Part shown: piece after piece, positions 35,460-43,947 of the stretch
Layout of the letters: each line of letters starts with the position of its first letter
How positions within the stretch are numbered: position 1 is the first letter of the stretch
Source of the DNA: Planotetraspora phitsanulokensis
GTDB taxonomy: Bacteria > Actinomycetota > Actinomycetes > Streptosporangiales > Streptosporangiaceae
Assembly (NCBI RefSeq): GCF_016863295.1
Contig: NZ_BOOP01000001.1
Location: 1-64,000 of the forward strand
DNA length: 64,000 nt
Reading direction: 5' to 3'
Notes under the pieces: model-generated
The model's input: the letters and a program-made list of their open reading frames with translations, nothing else
Database searches by the model: none
Told to the model about the DNA's origin: nothing
Position numbers and translations under genes: made by a program

Positions 35460-35532
35460 TCCCGTGTAGCTCAATCGGCAGAGCAGCCGGCTGTTAACCG
35501 GCAGGTTATAGGTTCGAGTCCTATCGCGGGAG
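35460..35532 (+). tRNA. tRNA-Asn (GTT)
   Basis: 73-nt cloverleaf. Acceptor stem tcccgtg pairs with cgcggga and is followed by discriminator G. The D arm contains tagctcaatcggcagagca, the anticodon stem-loop gccgg-ctgttaa-ccggc has anticodon GTT (35493-35495), and the T arm contains ggttcgagtcc. CCA is not encoded. Confidence 0.97.
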
Positions 35533-35559
35533 CTTCAGTAAAGCTGAGGAACACACAGT

Positions 35560-35596
35560 TCAGGCCTCCTTCCCAGATCACGGGCAGGGGGCCTGA
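35560..35596 (+). terminator. Hairpin downstream of tRNA-Asn
   Basis: Imperfect inverted repeat beginning tcaggcctcc and ending gggggcctga with a short internal loop, 28 nt after the tRNA. It is a probable transcription terminator for the tRNA; no T-run is obvious. Confidence 0.55.
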
Positions 35597-35696
35597 GTCG
35601 TTCCGGGAGCCAACCGGGTCTGGTCGCCGTTGCCGAACACCGTGTCCGTGGTGGTCCGGCAGTCCGCCTTCAAGGCGGTGTGTAGCTGAGCCGCGC

Positions 35697-35728
35697 AGCC
35701 CCGGCCGGTCTCATGGCCGGCCGGGACT
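35697..35728. terminator. Strong hairpin between tRNA-Asn and the methyltransferase gene
   Basis: Arms cccggccgg (35700-35708) and ccggccggg (35717-35725) are perfect, and the stem extends outward with one mismatch (agc / gct-type pairs). A smaller hairpin ccgcctt-c-aaggcgg lies at 35664-35678. This convergent gap probably contains a bidirectional terminator. Confidence 0.6.
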
Positions 35729-35762
35729 GTGCGCGCCAGAACCGTCGGTGGCAGATCAGCGA

Positions 35763-36413
35763 TCAGGCCGTACGGCGGGCAAGGAGGTGGGCCTGCGGGA
35801 AGCCTCGCTGGGGGTCCTCGCCAGGAGCGACGATCAGCCGGGCCACCTCGGCGAGCCCGACCTTGAGTAGCAGCTCGGCCACGCGGTCGGGCGAATACCG
35901 GTAGGCGAGGGACACCGTGTGGTCGAATGCCTCCGCAAGCTCGGCGGGGTCGTCGTATCCCTGGAAGGAGAGCAGCAGGTGGCCGCCGGGCGCGAGCACG
36001 CGGTGGAACTCGGCGAGCGTTTCGGGGAGCCGCTCAGGCGGGGTGTGGATGATCGAGTAGTTGGCGAGAACCCCGGCGAGGGAGGCGTCCTCCACATCGA
36101 GGGCGCCCATCAGCCCCACCTCGAAGCGGAGCTCTGGATGGGCGTCCCGGGCGAGCGCGATCATCTCCGGCGACAGGTCGATGCCGAAGGCGGTGACGCC
36201 GAGGGAGCGGAGATACGCGGTGACGTGGCCGGGGCCGCACCCCACGTCCGCCACCAGGCCGTCACCGGCGGCCCGGACCAACTCGGCGAAGAAGGAGATC
36301 ATCACGCGGTGGACCGGGTTGGCAGGAAAGTGTTCGCCGATGAACTCGGCGTAACGGGCGGCGTTGGTGTCGTAGGCGGTGCGGGTGGCGGTGAGATAGT
36401 CCGGCTCGGTCAT
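35763..36413 (-). CDS. SAM-dependent methyltransferase (class I)
   Basis: 216 aa. Motif I VADVGCGPGHVTAYLRSLG binds SAM, followed by FGIDLSPEMIALARDAHPEL and the post-motif APGGHLLLSFQG. The fold is the methyltransf_11/25 small-molecule type. It is divergent from the DinB-family gene with a notable inverted repeat between them. Substrate unknown; the enzyme is typical of accessory or housekeeping methyltransferases and carries no secretion signal. Confidence 0.88.
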   Translation of the reverse strand: MTEPDYLTATRTAYDTNAARYAEFIGEHFPANPVHRVMISFFAELVRAAGDGLVADVGCGPGHVTAYLRSLGVTAFGIDLSPEMIALARDAHPELRFEVGLMGALDVEDASLAGVLANYSIIHTPPERLPETLAEFHRVLAPGGHLLLSFQGYDDPAELAEAFDHTVSLAYRYSPDRVAELLLKVGLAEVARLIVAPGEDPQRGFPQAHLLARRTA

Positions 36414-36483
36414 GGGGGGTCATGCTAGTGCCGCGACCGACGAGCACAGCGAGATACCCAAACTGCAGTGAGCTTGATCGCCG

Positions 36484-36535
36484 TTCCAGATGCGAGTGAC
36501 AGGCGTGGGAGCGCCCCCGTTCCTCGCATCTGGAA
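36484..36535. promoter_or_regulatory. Perfect 13-bp inverted repeat in a divergent promoter region
   Basis: ttccagatgcgag (36484-36496) and ctcgcatctggaa (36523-36535) are exact reverse complements around a 26-bp spacer that itself contains ggcg...cgcc. It sits 14 bp before the DinB start at 36550 and about 70 bp upstream of the methyltransferase start. It could be a paired operator, or a long stem-loop blocking one direction. Confidence 0.65.
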
Positions 36536-36549
36536 TAGTCACCAGGCGT

Positions 36550-37083
36550 ATGACGACTGCCGCGTTGCCCGAGAGGATGACCATGGCTCCCACCAGCACG
36601 ATGACCGCGGAAGCTGTTGCCCTGCAGCACTACCTCGACGCCCAGCGGGCCAGTGCGCTGATGATCCTCGACGGGCTCACCGACGAGCAGTTGCGGACCT
36701 CGGTCCTGCCCTCGGGGTGGACGCCGCTCGGGCTGATCAAGCATCTGGGTTATGCCGAGCACCACTGGTTCCAAAGGGTGTTCCGCGGAACCGCGGCCGA
36801 TGTGCCATGGCCCGATGACGACGAGGAGCTGATGACCTCGGCGCATCCGGTTGCGGAGGTGTTCGCCTTCTATCGGGAGCAGTGCGAACGAGGCAACGCC
36901 CTGCTGGCCACCACGCCGCTGGACGCGAAGCCCGCCGGGCGGCACGGCAGTGACCCGGACGACGAAGTCGCCGATCTGCGCGGGATCGTTCTCCACATGA
37001 TCGAAGAGACCGCCCGGCATCTCGGCCACCTCGACGCCGCGCGCGAGCTCCTCGACGGTCGCACTGGCCTCGGCCCGCGCTAA
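36550..37083 (+). CDS. DinB/DUF664-family protein
   Basis: 177 aa from the ATG at 36550; ATGs at 36577 and 36583 are alternatives, the last having GAGAGG at good spacing. The protein is a four-helix bundle with the family's metal-binding histidines: His in LIKHLGYAEHHWFQR and in LHMIEETARHLGHLD. DUF664 members belong to the DinB superfamily and often act as thiol- (mycothiol-) dependent transferases or metal-binding proteins. Divergent from the methyltransferase gene. Specific role unknown. Confidence 0.85.
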   Translation: MTTAALPERMTMAPTSTMTAEAVALQHYLDAQRASALMILDGLTDEQLRTSVLPSGWTPLGLIKHLGYAEHHWFQRVFRGTAADVPWPDDDEELMTSAHPVAEVFAFYREQCERGNALLATTPLDAKPAGRHGSDPDDEVADLRGIVLHMIEETARHLGHLDAARELLDGRTGLGPR

Positions 37084-37263
37084 GGCAGGCCCGCATAAGT
37101 CCTGCCGTGGTCGGGAGCGGAATCGACAGGTGCAGAGGCGTGATCGGCTGAGCGTCCCAAGGGGAGCGGACCTGCGCTTTCGTCCTTTCAGCCGAGTTGA
37201 GGACGTTGGCATGGGGCGTTATTTCGATTGACACCGGGGCGGGGCGATCTGGAGGGTGGAGCG

Positions 37264-38955
37264 GTGTTCGACGATCTGCCGGTGGGTGTGCGAGCGGCCT
37301 TCGGGGTTTCGTCCGGGCCGGCGCGGCGGATACCCGGAGGAGGCGGCGCCTGCTGGCAGGCGGGTGGTCTGGTCCTCAAACCCGTCCAGCATCCGGTGGT
37401 GGCGTCGTGGCAGGCAGAGGTGTTCGCCGACCTGCACGGTCCGGGTTTCCGGGTGCCGCAGCCGGTGCGTGCGACTGACGGCTCATGGGTCGTCGGCGGG
37501 TGGGCGGCGTGGACCGCGGTCGAGGGCGTGCCGGCCCCAGTGGCGCGGTGGCCGGAACTCGTCGCGGCCAGCAGGGCTTTCCACGCGGCCCTGGCCGATG
37601 TCCCGGCGCCCGGCTGGCTGGGCCGCGGCCGAACCCGCTGGGACGTCGCCGAGCGGGTGGCGTGGGATCAGGCCGAGGTCGAGCTGGCGCCGGAGCTGTC
37701 GGATCTCGTGGACGGGTTGCGGGCCGCCACCCGGCCGGTGCGGTTGCCCAACCAGCTCGTGCACGGTGACATCGCGGGCAATGTGTTGTTCGAGGCTGGG
37801 CAGCCGCCGGCGGTCATCGACTTCTCACCGAGCTGGCGGCCCGCGGGGTATGCGTTGGCGGTCGCTGCCGTGGACCTGCTGGCCTGGTCCGGCGCACCGC
37901 CCGGCATCCTCGACGAACTCGCCTGCGAGGACGACATCGATCAGCTCTTGCTGCGCGCCTTGATATGGCGCCTGGTCACCGAGTCGCTCGGGCGGCCCGA
38001 CCCGGACAGCAGGCAGGCAGTCCGCCGTGCCAACCAATCGGTGGTCGAACTGCTGCTGTCACGCGTGGCCGGCCGGCCCGCGACCACCGTGCCGCCGACC
38101 GACGCTGAGATCGCCGAATCGGCCGGCCGCGCACTCGGCAGCGAGATCGTCGGGCTGCGGCCGGTCACGGGCGGGCACAGCAGGTCCGTGGCGCGGATCG
38201 CCGACCGTGCCAAGGGCGGTTCGGTGTTCGTCAAGGTCGCCGAGATCGCCGATCGCGTCGAATTCGGCACGGAGTCGGCGGTGTACGAGGCGCTGGGCGA
38301 CCGGCCGTTCCTGCCGCGGCTGCTGGCGAGCACACGCGAACCGCTGCAGATGCTCGTACTGGAAATGCTCGAGCCGGAGTACTGGCTCCGTGAGTGGACC
38401 CCCGGCCTCGTCGAGGCCACCCGCAAGCTCCTCCACGACGTGCACCTGCTGCCCGCGCCGCCCGGTGTGCCGGTGTTGCGGGCGAGGCCCAACCCCTGGG
38501 AGGCCATCGCCGCCGACCCGGCACGCCTGCTGCGTATGCACGTATGCTCCCAGCGATGGCTGGCCGACCACCTGGACACGCTGCACGGCGCGGCCGCCCA
38601 GGCACCCACTGAAGGGGACAGCCTGATCCACCGCGACGTACGCGCCGCGAACCTGTGGTGCCACGGCGGCCGCCTGGTGCTGGCCGACTGGGCGTCGGCG
38701 GCGATCGGCGATCCCTGGCTCGACCACCACCTGTGGCTCGTCGCCCTGCACGCCGAAGGCGGCCCCGCGCCGGACATCGACCAGGGACCGCACGCCACCG
38801 GCCATGCCGCCCTGATCGCCGGACAACAACCCCTGCTCACCCCGGCGCGCGACACGGACCCGATCCTGTTCGACCAACGCCGACGCCGCCTCACCGCCGC
38901 CCTGTCGTGGGCCGGCCGCCTCCTGGACATTCCGCCTCCGCAGCCGACGACCTGA
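37264..38955 (+). CDS. Two-domain kinase-fold protein: TIGR02569-like + aminoglycoside phosphotransferase-like
   Basis: 563 aa from the GTG at 37264, which follows GGAGGGTGGAG; an earlier in-frame ATG-type start exists at 37228. The first half (about 1-270) looks like the actinobacterial TIGR02569 family, with Lys39 in LVLKP, HGDIAGN (His167, Asp169, Asn173) and DFS (Asp186). The second half (about 275-563) is an APH/choline-kinase fold with Lys324 in FVKVAE, HRDVRAAN (His456, Asp458, Asn463) and DW (Asp475). Both halves keep the catalytic loop and metal-binding Asp, so this may be two active kinases in one chain. Substrates are unknown; a small-molecule or antibiotic hydroxyl is typical. Confidence 0.85.
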   Translation: MFDDLPVGVRAAFGVSSGPARRIPGGGGACWQAGGLVLKPVQHPVVASWQAEVFADLHGPGFRVPQPVRATDGSWVVGGWAAWTAVEGVPAPVARWPELVAASRAFHAALADVPAPGWLGRGRTRWDVAERVAWDQAEVELAPELSDLVDGLRAATRPVRLPNQLVHGDIAGNVLFEAGQPPAVIDFSPSWRPAGYALAVAAVDLLAWSGAPPGILDELACEDDIDQLLLRALIWRLVTESLGRPDPDSRQAVRRANQSVVELLLSRVAGRPATTVPPTDAEIAESAGRALGSEIVGLRPVTGGHSRSVARIADRAKGGSVFVKVAEIADRVEFGTESAVYEALGDRPFLPRLLASTREPLQMLVLEMLEPEYWLREWTPGLVEATRKLLHDVHLLPAPPGVPVLRARPNPWEAIAADPARLLRMHVCSQRWLADHLDTLHGAAAQAPTEGDSLIHRDVRAANLWCHGGRLVLADWASAAIGDPWLDHHLWLVALHAEGGPAPDIDQGPHATGHAALIAGQQPLLTPARDTDPILFDQRRRRLTAALSWAGRLLDIPPPQPTT

Positions 38956-39111
38956 CACGTGATGCCACTCACGAATTCGCCCTCGTGCCGCGAGTCGCGC
39001 CCTTCTCAAACGGCGTCAGGAGCTCGGCCATCGATCACGCATGGCGGGATTCACCGAGATGGCGTCCGACCATGTGGCATCCATGCGGAGCGCCGCGCCG
39101 AAGGGTGCGGC

Positions 39112-39139
39112 CCCGGCAGTGATGTCCCGGCAGTGATGT
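39112..39139 (+). repeat. 14-bp tandem duplication upstream of the GNAT gene
   Basis: cccggcagtgatgt is present twice in a row, at 39112-39125 and 39126-39139, followed by another cccg. It lies in the 267-bp gap between the twin-kinase and acetyltransferase genes. Confidence 0.82.
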
Positions 39140-39222
39140 CCCGCGTCCCAAGATTCGGCGAGGTAGGGTCCGGGGCAGAGACGCGATCTTGGCGGATGAA
39201 CGCACCACAAGGGGGTGCCGCG

Positions 39223-39747
39223 ATGGGCGCACTTGAAGTACGGCTGCGACCCGTGACGGAGGACGATCTCGCCCTGTTCCGGCGTTTCGCCACCGAGCCG
39301 GGATTGATCGGCCTGGACTGGACGGGGTTTCGCGATGCGCAGGCCGCGGCGCGGCGTTACGCCACCGACGGTTACCTGGGCGAAGACGACAGCAGGGTCA
39401 TCGTCGAGGTGGACGGCACGGCCGCAGGCCTCATGAGCTGGTCGGTCCGAGGATTCGGGGTCTCGCGATACTGGGAGATAGGTATCGCCCTGCTTCCGGA
39501 CTGGCGCGGGCGTGGCATCGGCTGGCGGGCTCAGGCGATGTTGTGCGACTACCTGTTCACTCACACTCCAGCCGAGCGCATCCAGGCGGCCACCCACCCG
39601 GAGAACATCGCAGAACAGAAGTCGCTGGAGAAGGCCGGCTTCACATTGGAGGGCGTTCTGCGCGCGGTGGAGTTCCGTGCCGGTCAGTGGCGTGACGGCT
39701 GGATGTACAGCAGACTGCGGAACGATCCGCCTCCGGCCGATCTCTGA
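39223..39747 (+). CDS. GNAT-family N-acetyltransferase (RimJ/RimL type)
   Basis: 174 aa from the ATG at 39223, which has AAGGGGG eight bases upstream; an ATG at 39196 is also in frame but poorly preceded. The protein starts LRPVTEDDLALFRRFATEP and has the acetyl-CoA site DWRGRGIGWRAQAMLCDYLF, with ATHPENIAEQKSLEKAGFTLEGVLR typical of the RimJ/RimL group. It may acetylate ribosomal protein N-termini or a small amine. The twin-kinase gene upstream and this gene resemble a resistance/modification set, but this is weak evidence. Confidence 0.88.
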   Translation: MGALEVRLRPVTEDDLALFRRFATEPGLIGLDWTGFRDAQAAARRYATDGYLGEDDSRVIVEVDGTAAGLMSWSVRGFGVSRYWEIGIALLPDWRGRGIGWRAQAMLCDYLFTHTPAERIQAATHPENIAEQKSLEKAGFTLEGVLRAVEFRAGQWRDGWMYSRLRNDPPPADL

Positions 39748-39885
39748 GCGGCCTTCGCCGGCGCGATCGGGCCGCTGAACCAGATCACCTGCAGCGCGTC
39801 TGAGCAAGTCGGAACGCCCTCCCTGCCAAGAGGCCCTGTTCGGCCCTTTGTAGCGTTGGACTGAGCTGCGGAGGGGAGGCCTCCC

Positions 39886-40329
39886 GTGCGGGACGTGGCG
39901 TCGGCGGATGTGGTGGACCGGTTCTTCGCGGCCTGCAACGCCCACGATTCGGACCTGTTAGGCCGGTGCTTCGCCTCGAACGTCGCCGCGGTGGGGCCAG
40001 ATGGGCAGGCCGAGAGCCGGGAGGAGGTCGTCTCCTACTACGCGGTCATCTGGACGGCAGTGCCCGACATGCGGTTCACGGTCTGGCAGACGATCGTGGA
40101 GGGGGAAGAGGTCGCGGCGACAGCCTTGGGCACCGGCACGCACACCGGTCCGCTCCTGATAACGGGAGGCGACTTGGTTCCCGGGACCGGGCGGCGGATC
40201 AGCATCCGCTGCTGCTGGGTCTTCACCGTGGAGCAAGGCCTGATCGTCAGCTATCACCTTTTCTATGATCAGTTGGAGATGTACGCCCAGCTCGGGCTGC
40301 CGATGCCGGGGGGCGGCACGCCCTGGTGA
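39886..40329 (+). CDS. SnoaL/NTF2-like polyketide cyclase-family protein
   Basis: 147 aa. The pattern VVDRFFAACNAHDSDLLGRCFASNVAAVGPDGQAESREEVVSYY...WTAVPDMRFTVWQTIVEGEEVA is typical of SnoaL-type NTF2-fold proteins (ester cyclases and many uncharacterised relatives). Start is GTG at 39886; a GGAGGGGAGG stretch lies 6-16 bases upstream. There is no polyketide cluster here, so a general hydrolase, isomerase or binding role is more likely than cyclisation. Confidence 0.8.
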   Translation: MRDVASADVVDRFFAACNAHDSDLLGRCFASNVAAVGPDGQAESREEVVSYYAVIWTAVPDMRFTVWQTIVEGEEVAATALGTGTHTGPLLITGGDLVPGTGRRISIRCCWVFTVEQGLIVSYHLFYDQLEMYAQLGLPMPGGGTPW

Positions 40330-40714
40330 GCCCGGCCTCGGACTGGACGGCTCGTGCACTTCGGCCCAGCGACCCAGTCGTCCTAGAGCCGATCAGCAGG
40401 GAGCCGGCTCGGCCGGGCCATCGCCTCAATCTGCTCGCCACCGTCTGTCCAGGATGAACGATCTCCCCTGAGGTCCTTCGCCGCCGCCGTGCCTGGTCGG
40501 CGATCCCTCGGGCCCGTGCGACGGTCGGGGACATCCGGATGTTTCTCCCGAAGATTGCCCCCTTGTGGTCGAATGCGGGGACAAATCACGGGACTTCGCC
40601 GAAAATGTGAGTCGCTGCGCCTTTCCTGAGAAGTCGTGGCTGCCGCGGACCACAAACATCGCAGTGGGGTGAGGGCCACTGCGCAGAGGGCGCCATCGCC
40701 ACCCCGGAACCGGC
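40330..40714. other. Intergenic region upstream of the NOS gene with an 8-bp inverted repeat
   Basis: 385 bp with no credible gene; small open frames here lack codon bias. Near its end it has a perfect inverted repeat cgcagtgg (40660-40667) / ccactgcg (40676-40683) with an 8-bp spacer, about 30 bp before the NOS start codon at 40715. That repeat is the best operator candidate for the NOS-crotonase pair. Confidence 0.5.
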
Positions 40715-41920
40715 GTGACGTCCGTGAGTACGAAGTGTGTGGCGGTCGTGCTGACATGGTTCAGGTCCAAGCAGGTTACGGAAGCCGTACAGCAACAGGG
40801 ATGCGAGGAGGGCATCGACAGGGGGGAGGCTGAGGACTTCATCCGGCTTTACCACGCCGAGAACCCGTCCGCCGGGTCGGTGAAGCCCCGGCTGCGCGAG
40901 GTCGCCCGAGAGATCTCCCAGACAGGTACCTATACGCATACGCCGGGCGAGCTCGCCTTCGGGGCTCGGGTGGCGTGGCGCAACAGCAACAAGTGCATCG
41001 GCCGGCTCTACTGGAAATCCCTCCGTGTCCGAGATCGGCGGCACGTCGACACGGCCGACGGCGTCGCGGAGGAGTGCGTGGAACACCTGCGGGTGGCCAC
41101 CAACAAGGGCAAGATCCGGCCGACGGTCACCGTGTTCGCGCCGGACAGGCCGGGCGAGCAGGCCCCGGTGATCTGGAACGACCAGCTCATCCGGTACGCC
41201 GGGTACAGGCGGCCCGACGGGTCTGTCGTCGGCGACCCCGCGAACGTCGAGGTGACCGAGGCCGCCGTCCGGCTCGGCTGGCGAGGCCGTGGCACCAGGT
41301 TCGACGTCCTGCCCCTCATCATCGAGGCCAAGGGCACCCCTGCCCTGCGAGGACTGCCCGCCGAGGTCGTCCTCGAAGTTCCCCTCCGTCACCCGTCGTT
41401 CCGGTGGTTCGCCGATCTCGGGCTGAAATGGCATGCCGTACCGGTCATCTCGAACATGTGCCTCGAGATCGGCGGCATCCGCTATCCGTGCGCCCCCTTC
41501 AACGGGTGGTACATGGGCACGGAGATCGGCGCCCGCAACCTCGCGGACGCGGACCGGTACGACCAGCTCGCAGTGGTCGCAGAGCGGCTCGGGCTGGACA
41601 TGTCGCACGACCGCACGCTCTGGCGCGACCAGGCGCTCGTCGAGCTGAACGTGGCCGTCCTGCACTCCTTCGAGGAGGACGGGGTGGCCGTCACCGACCA
41701 TCACACCGAGGCCAGGCGGTTCATGCTCCACCTGGAGAAGGAGGAGCGCAGCGGTCGTGTCTGCCCGGCGGACTGGTCCTGGATCGTGCCGCCTCTGTCC
41801 GGCGCGGCCACACCGGTGTTCCACCGCTACTACGACGATGTGGAGCTGACTCCGGCGTTCGTCCGCCGAGACCGGAATCAGAGCCTCGAAAGGTTCACGG
41901 AAGGCCGCTGCCCGGTGTAG
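40715..41920 (+). CDS. Nitric-oxide synthase oxygenase domain protein (stand-alone)
   Basis: About 401 aa (the GTG start at 40715 is uncertain; conserved sequence begins near residue 36). Heme-thiolate Cys94 in WRNSNKCIGRLYW, substrate-arginine Glu270 in FNGWYMGTEIGARN, and pterin-site Trp354/Trp356 in CPADWSWIVPP are all present. It is a bacterial NOS: arginine to citrulline + NO, using a partner reductase for electrons; no reductase domain is fused or adjacent. The enoyl-CoA hydratase-like gene follows after 26 bp. Roles in other bacteria include oxidative-stress protection and, for TxtD, nitration of tryptophan; no nitrating partner is visible here. Confidence 0.94.
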   Translation: MTSVSTKCVAVVLTWFRSKQVTEAVQQQGCEEGIDRGEAEDFIRLYHAENPSAGSVKPRLREVAREISQTGTYTHTPGELAFGARVAWRNSNKCIGRLYWKSLRVRDRRHVDTADGVAEECVEHLRVATNKGKIRPTVTVFAPDRPGEQAPVIWNDQLIRYAGYRRPDGSVVGDPANVEVTEAAVRLGWRGRGTRFDVLPLIIEAKGTPALRGLPAEVVLEVPLRHPSFRWFADLGLKWHAVPVISNMCLEIGGIRYPCAPFNGWYMGTEIGARNLADADRYDQLAVVAERLGLDMSHDRTLWRDQALVELNVAVLHSFEEDGVAVTDHHTEARRFMLHLEKEERSGRVCPADWSWIVPPLSGAATPVFHRYYDDVELTPAFVRRDRNQSLERFTEGRCPV

Positions 41921-41946
41921 AACATAATTCGGTAGGGGAGGGCGAC

Positions 41947-42717
41947 ATGGTGGTGCTGTCCGAGAACGACGGCGGGGTGCGGATTCTCACGTTCAACCGG
42001 CCCGAACGGCTGAACGCGTGGACCGACGAGATGGGACGGCGCTACTTCGACCTCCTCGAGGAGGCCGAGCGGGATCCGTCGGTCAGGGTCATCGTGGTCA
42101 CCGGCGCAGGCAGAGGCTTCTGCGCCGGGGCCGACTTCGCGACCCTGACCGCCATCCAGACCGGTGACTACGACGGCAAACCGGACACGCGGCCGAACAC
42201 CTTCCCCGTGACGATCCGCAAGCCGGTGATCGCCGCGGTGAACGGCGCGTGCGCCGGGCTGGGGATGGTCCACGCCCTCGTGTGCGACCTCGTCTTCACG
42301 GCCGAGGACGCCAAGTGGACGACCGCCTTCTCCCGCCGGGGTCTCGTCGCCGAGTACGGCCTCGCCTGGATCCTGCCCAAGCTCGCCGGGCAGACCAAGG
42401 CGATGGACCTGCTGCTGTCCGGCCGCGTGTTCACGGGCGCGGAGGCCTGCGAGCTCGGTCTGGCGGCCCGGGCCGTACCGCGTGACCGGCTCATGGAGGA
42501 GACCCTGGCGTACGCGAGCGAGCTGGCCGAATGGTGCTCGCCCGCGTCGATGGAGGTCATGAAGCGGCAGGTCTGGGGTGACTGGAACGTGTCCCTCGAC
42601 GAATCGAGGGAGACGGCACAGGAGTTGATGCGTGAGTCGTTCGAACGGCCCGACTTCGCCGAGGGGGTCGCCAGCTTCCTCGAGCACCGGCCGCCGGACT
42701 TCCCGCCGCTAGGCTGA
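41947..42717 (+). CDS. Enoyl-CoA hydratase/isomerase family protein (crotonase)
   Basis: 256 aa from the ATG at 41947 with GGGAGGG upstream. Crotonase fold: RILTFNRPERLNAW, oxyanion-hole residues in GRGFCAGADF and NGACAGLGMVHALVCDLVF, and FSRRGLVAEYGLAW where the Glu supplies the catalytic base. The C-terminal trimerisation helix is present. It follows the NOS gene by 26 bp on the same strand and is therefore likely cotranscribed. Substrate unknown; NOS-crotonase pairing is unusual. Confidence 0.9.
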   Translation: MVVLSENDGGVRILTFNRPERLNAWTDEMGRRYFDLLEEAERDPSVRVIVVTGAGRGFCAGADFATLTAIQTGDYDGKPDTRPNTFPVTIRKPVIAAVNGACAGLGMVHALVCDLVFTAEDAKWTTAFSRRGLVAEYGLAWILPKLAGQTKAMDLLLSGRVFTGAEACELGLAARAVPRDRLMEETLAYASELAEWCSPASMEVMKRQVWGDWNVSLDESRETAQELMRESFERPDFAEGVASFLEHRPPDFPPLG

Positions 42718-42744
42718 GCGGTCCGGGGCCGGTCCGAGGAGTCT

Positions 42745-43866
42745 CTAGGCGAGCTTGCGGGCGCCCGCGGCGGCCGACGCCGGGTAGATGGTCGGAGCGG
42801 CCCAGCCGCGCTCTTCGTAGGCGCGTAGAACCTCTTCCCGAACCCGGTCGGCCTTCTCCTCGGCGACAAGGGCGATGGCGGAGCCGCCGAACCCGCCCCC
42901 GGTCATCCTGGCGCCCCTGGCGCCGCCCTTGACGGCCGCCTCGACCGCAACGTCCAGCTCCGCGCAGGAGACCTCGAACTGATCGCGCAGCGAGAGGTGG
43001 GAGGCGATCAGGAGCGCCCCGATCTCCTGTACGGCTCCCGCCCGCAGCAGCCCGATCAGAGCCTCGACCCGGTGGTTCTCCGTCACGACGTGCTGCGTCC
43101 GCTTGCGCTCGTCGCCCGTGAGCCGTTCGAGGGCGGCCGCGAGGTCGGTGACGTCTCTCAAGGAGGCGACGCCCAGGTGCTTGGCGGCGTTCTCGCAGTC
43201 CTGGCGGCGGCGGGCGTACTGGCCGTCGGCCAGCTCGTGATGCACGCCGGTGTTGATGATCAACAGCTGGAGTCCGTGCGCGGCCAGGTCGAGCGGGACG
43301 GCGCGGGAGGCCAGGGACCGGCAGTCGAGGAACAGCGCGTGACCCTCCTTGCTCAGGACGGACGCCGCCTGGTCCATGATCCCGCATGGCATGCCGACGA
43401 AGTCGTTCTCGGCCCGCTGCGCGATTCTGGCCAGCTCGATCTTGGGCCTGCCGAGGCCGTACAGGTCGTCGAGGGCGACCGCGACGGCGACCTCGAGGGC
43501 CGCGCTGGACGAAAGACCGGCCCCCTGGGGCACGTCACCGTCGATCATGACGTCGGCGCCGCGGATGGGAAGGCCCTCCTCGCGCATGACCCAGAAGACC
43601 CCAGCCGCGTATCGTGCCCAGCCCTCGGCCTGGTCGATCCGCTCGAGAACCTGGGGCTCGGAGTTCGCCTGAAGCGAGGCGAGACGGACCGTGTCGTCCT
43701 CGCGCGGGCGGACCGCGGCCGTGACGCCCCACGGCACGGCGAACGGCAGCACGAAGCCGTCGTTGTAGTCGGTGTGCTCCCCGATCAGGTTGACCCGGCC
43801 CGGCGCGTGCCACACCCCTGCGGGCTCGCCGCCAAAGGTCTGCCGGAAAGCATCAACAACGCGCAC
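42745..43866 (-). CDS. galK: Galactokinase
   Basis: 373-aa GHMP kinase of the Leloir pathway, phosphorylating galactose at C1. Signature GRVNLIGEHTDYNDGFVLPF is diagnostic, with the ATP loop PQGAGLSSSAALEVAVA and C-terminal GARMTGGGFGGSAIALV. GTG start at 43866, with AGGAG upstream. No galT or galE is adjacent. It is the only gene of this pathway in the window. Convergent with the crotonase gene. Confidence 0.95.
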   Translation of the reverse strand: MRVVDAFRQTFGGEPAGVWHAPGRVNLIGEHTDYNDGFVLPFAVPWGVTAAVRPREDDTVRLASLQANSEPQVLERIDQAEGWARYAAGVFWVMREEGLPIRGADVMIDGDVPQGAGLSSSAALEVAVAVALDDLYGLGRPKIELARIAQRAENDFVGMPCGIMDQAASVLSKEGHALFLDCRSLASRAVPLDLAAHGLQLLIINTGVHHELADGQYARRRQDCENAAKHLGVASLRDVTDLAAALERLTGDERKRTQHVVTENHRVEALIGLLRAGAVQEIGALLIASHLSLRDQFEVSCAELDVAVEAAVKGGARGARMTGGGFGGSAIALVAEEKADRVREEVLRAYEERGWAAPTIYPASAAAGARKLA

Positions 43867-43947
43867 AATCCCACACTCCTGAACATTTTCGACCTTCCGT
43901 AGGTTACCGAGTCGCGACTCGATGGACCCACTCAGCGAGACGCCCCT

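Noticed and set aside
35640-35728. tRNA-like sequence (tgtagctgag and a CAT-loop hairpin)
   Set aside because: No T-arm (GTTCGA) and no acceptor pairing; best read as hairpins/terminators.
40426-40842. Minus-strand gene before the NOS
   Set aside because: Poor codon bias, overlaps NOS start, no motifs.
35460-41920. Integrated element at the tRNA-Asn 3' end
   Set aside because: No integrase, no second copy of the tRNA 3' end found in the window, and neighbouring genes have ordinary codon use.
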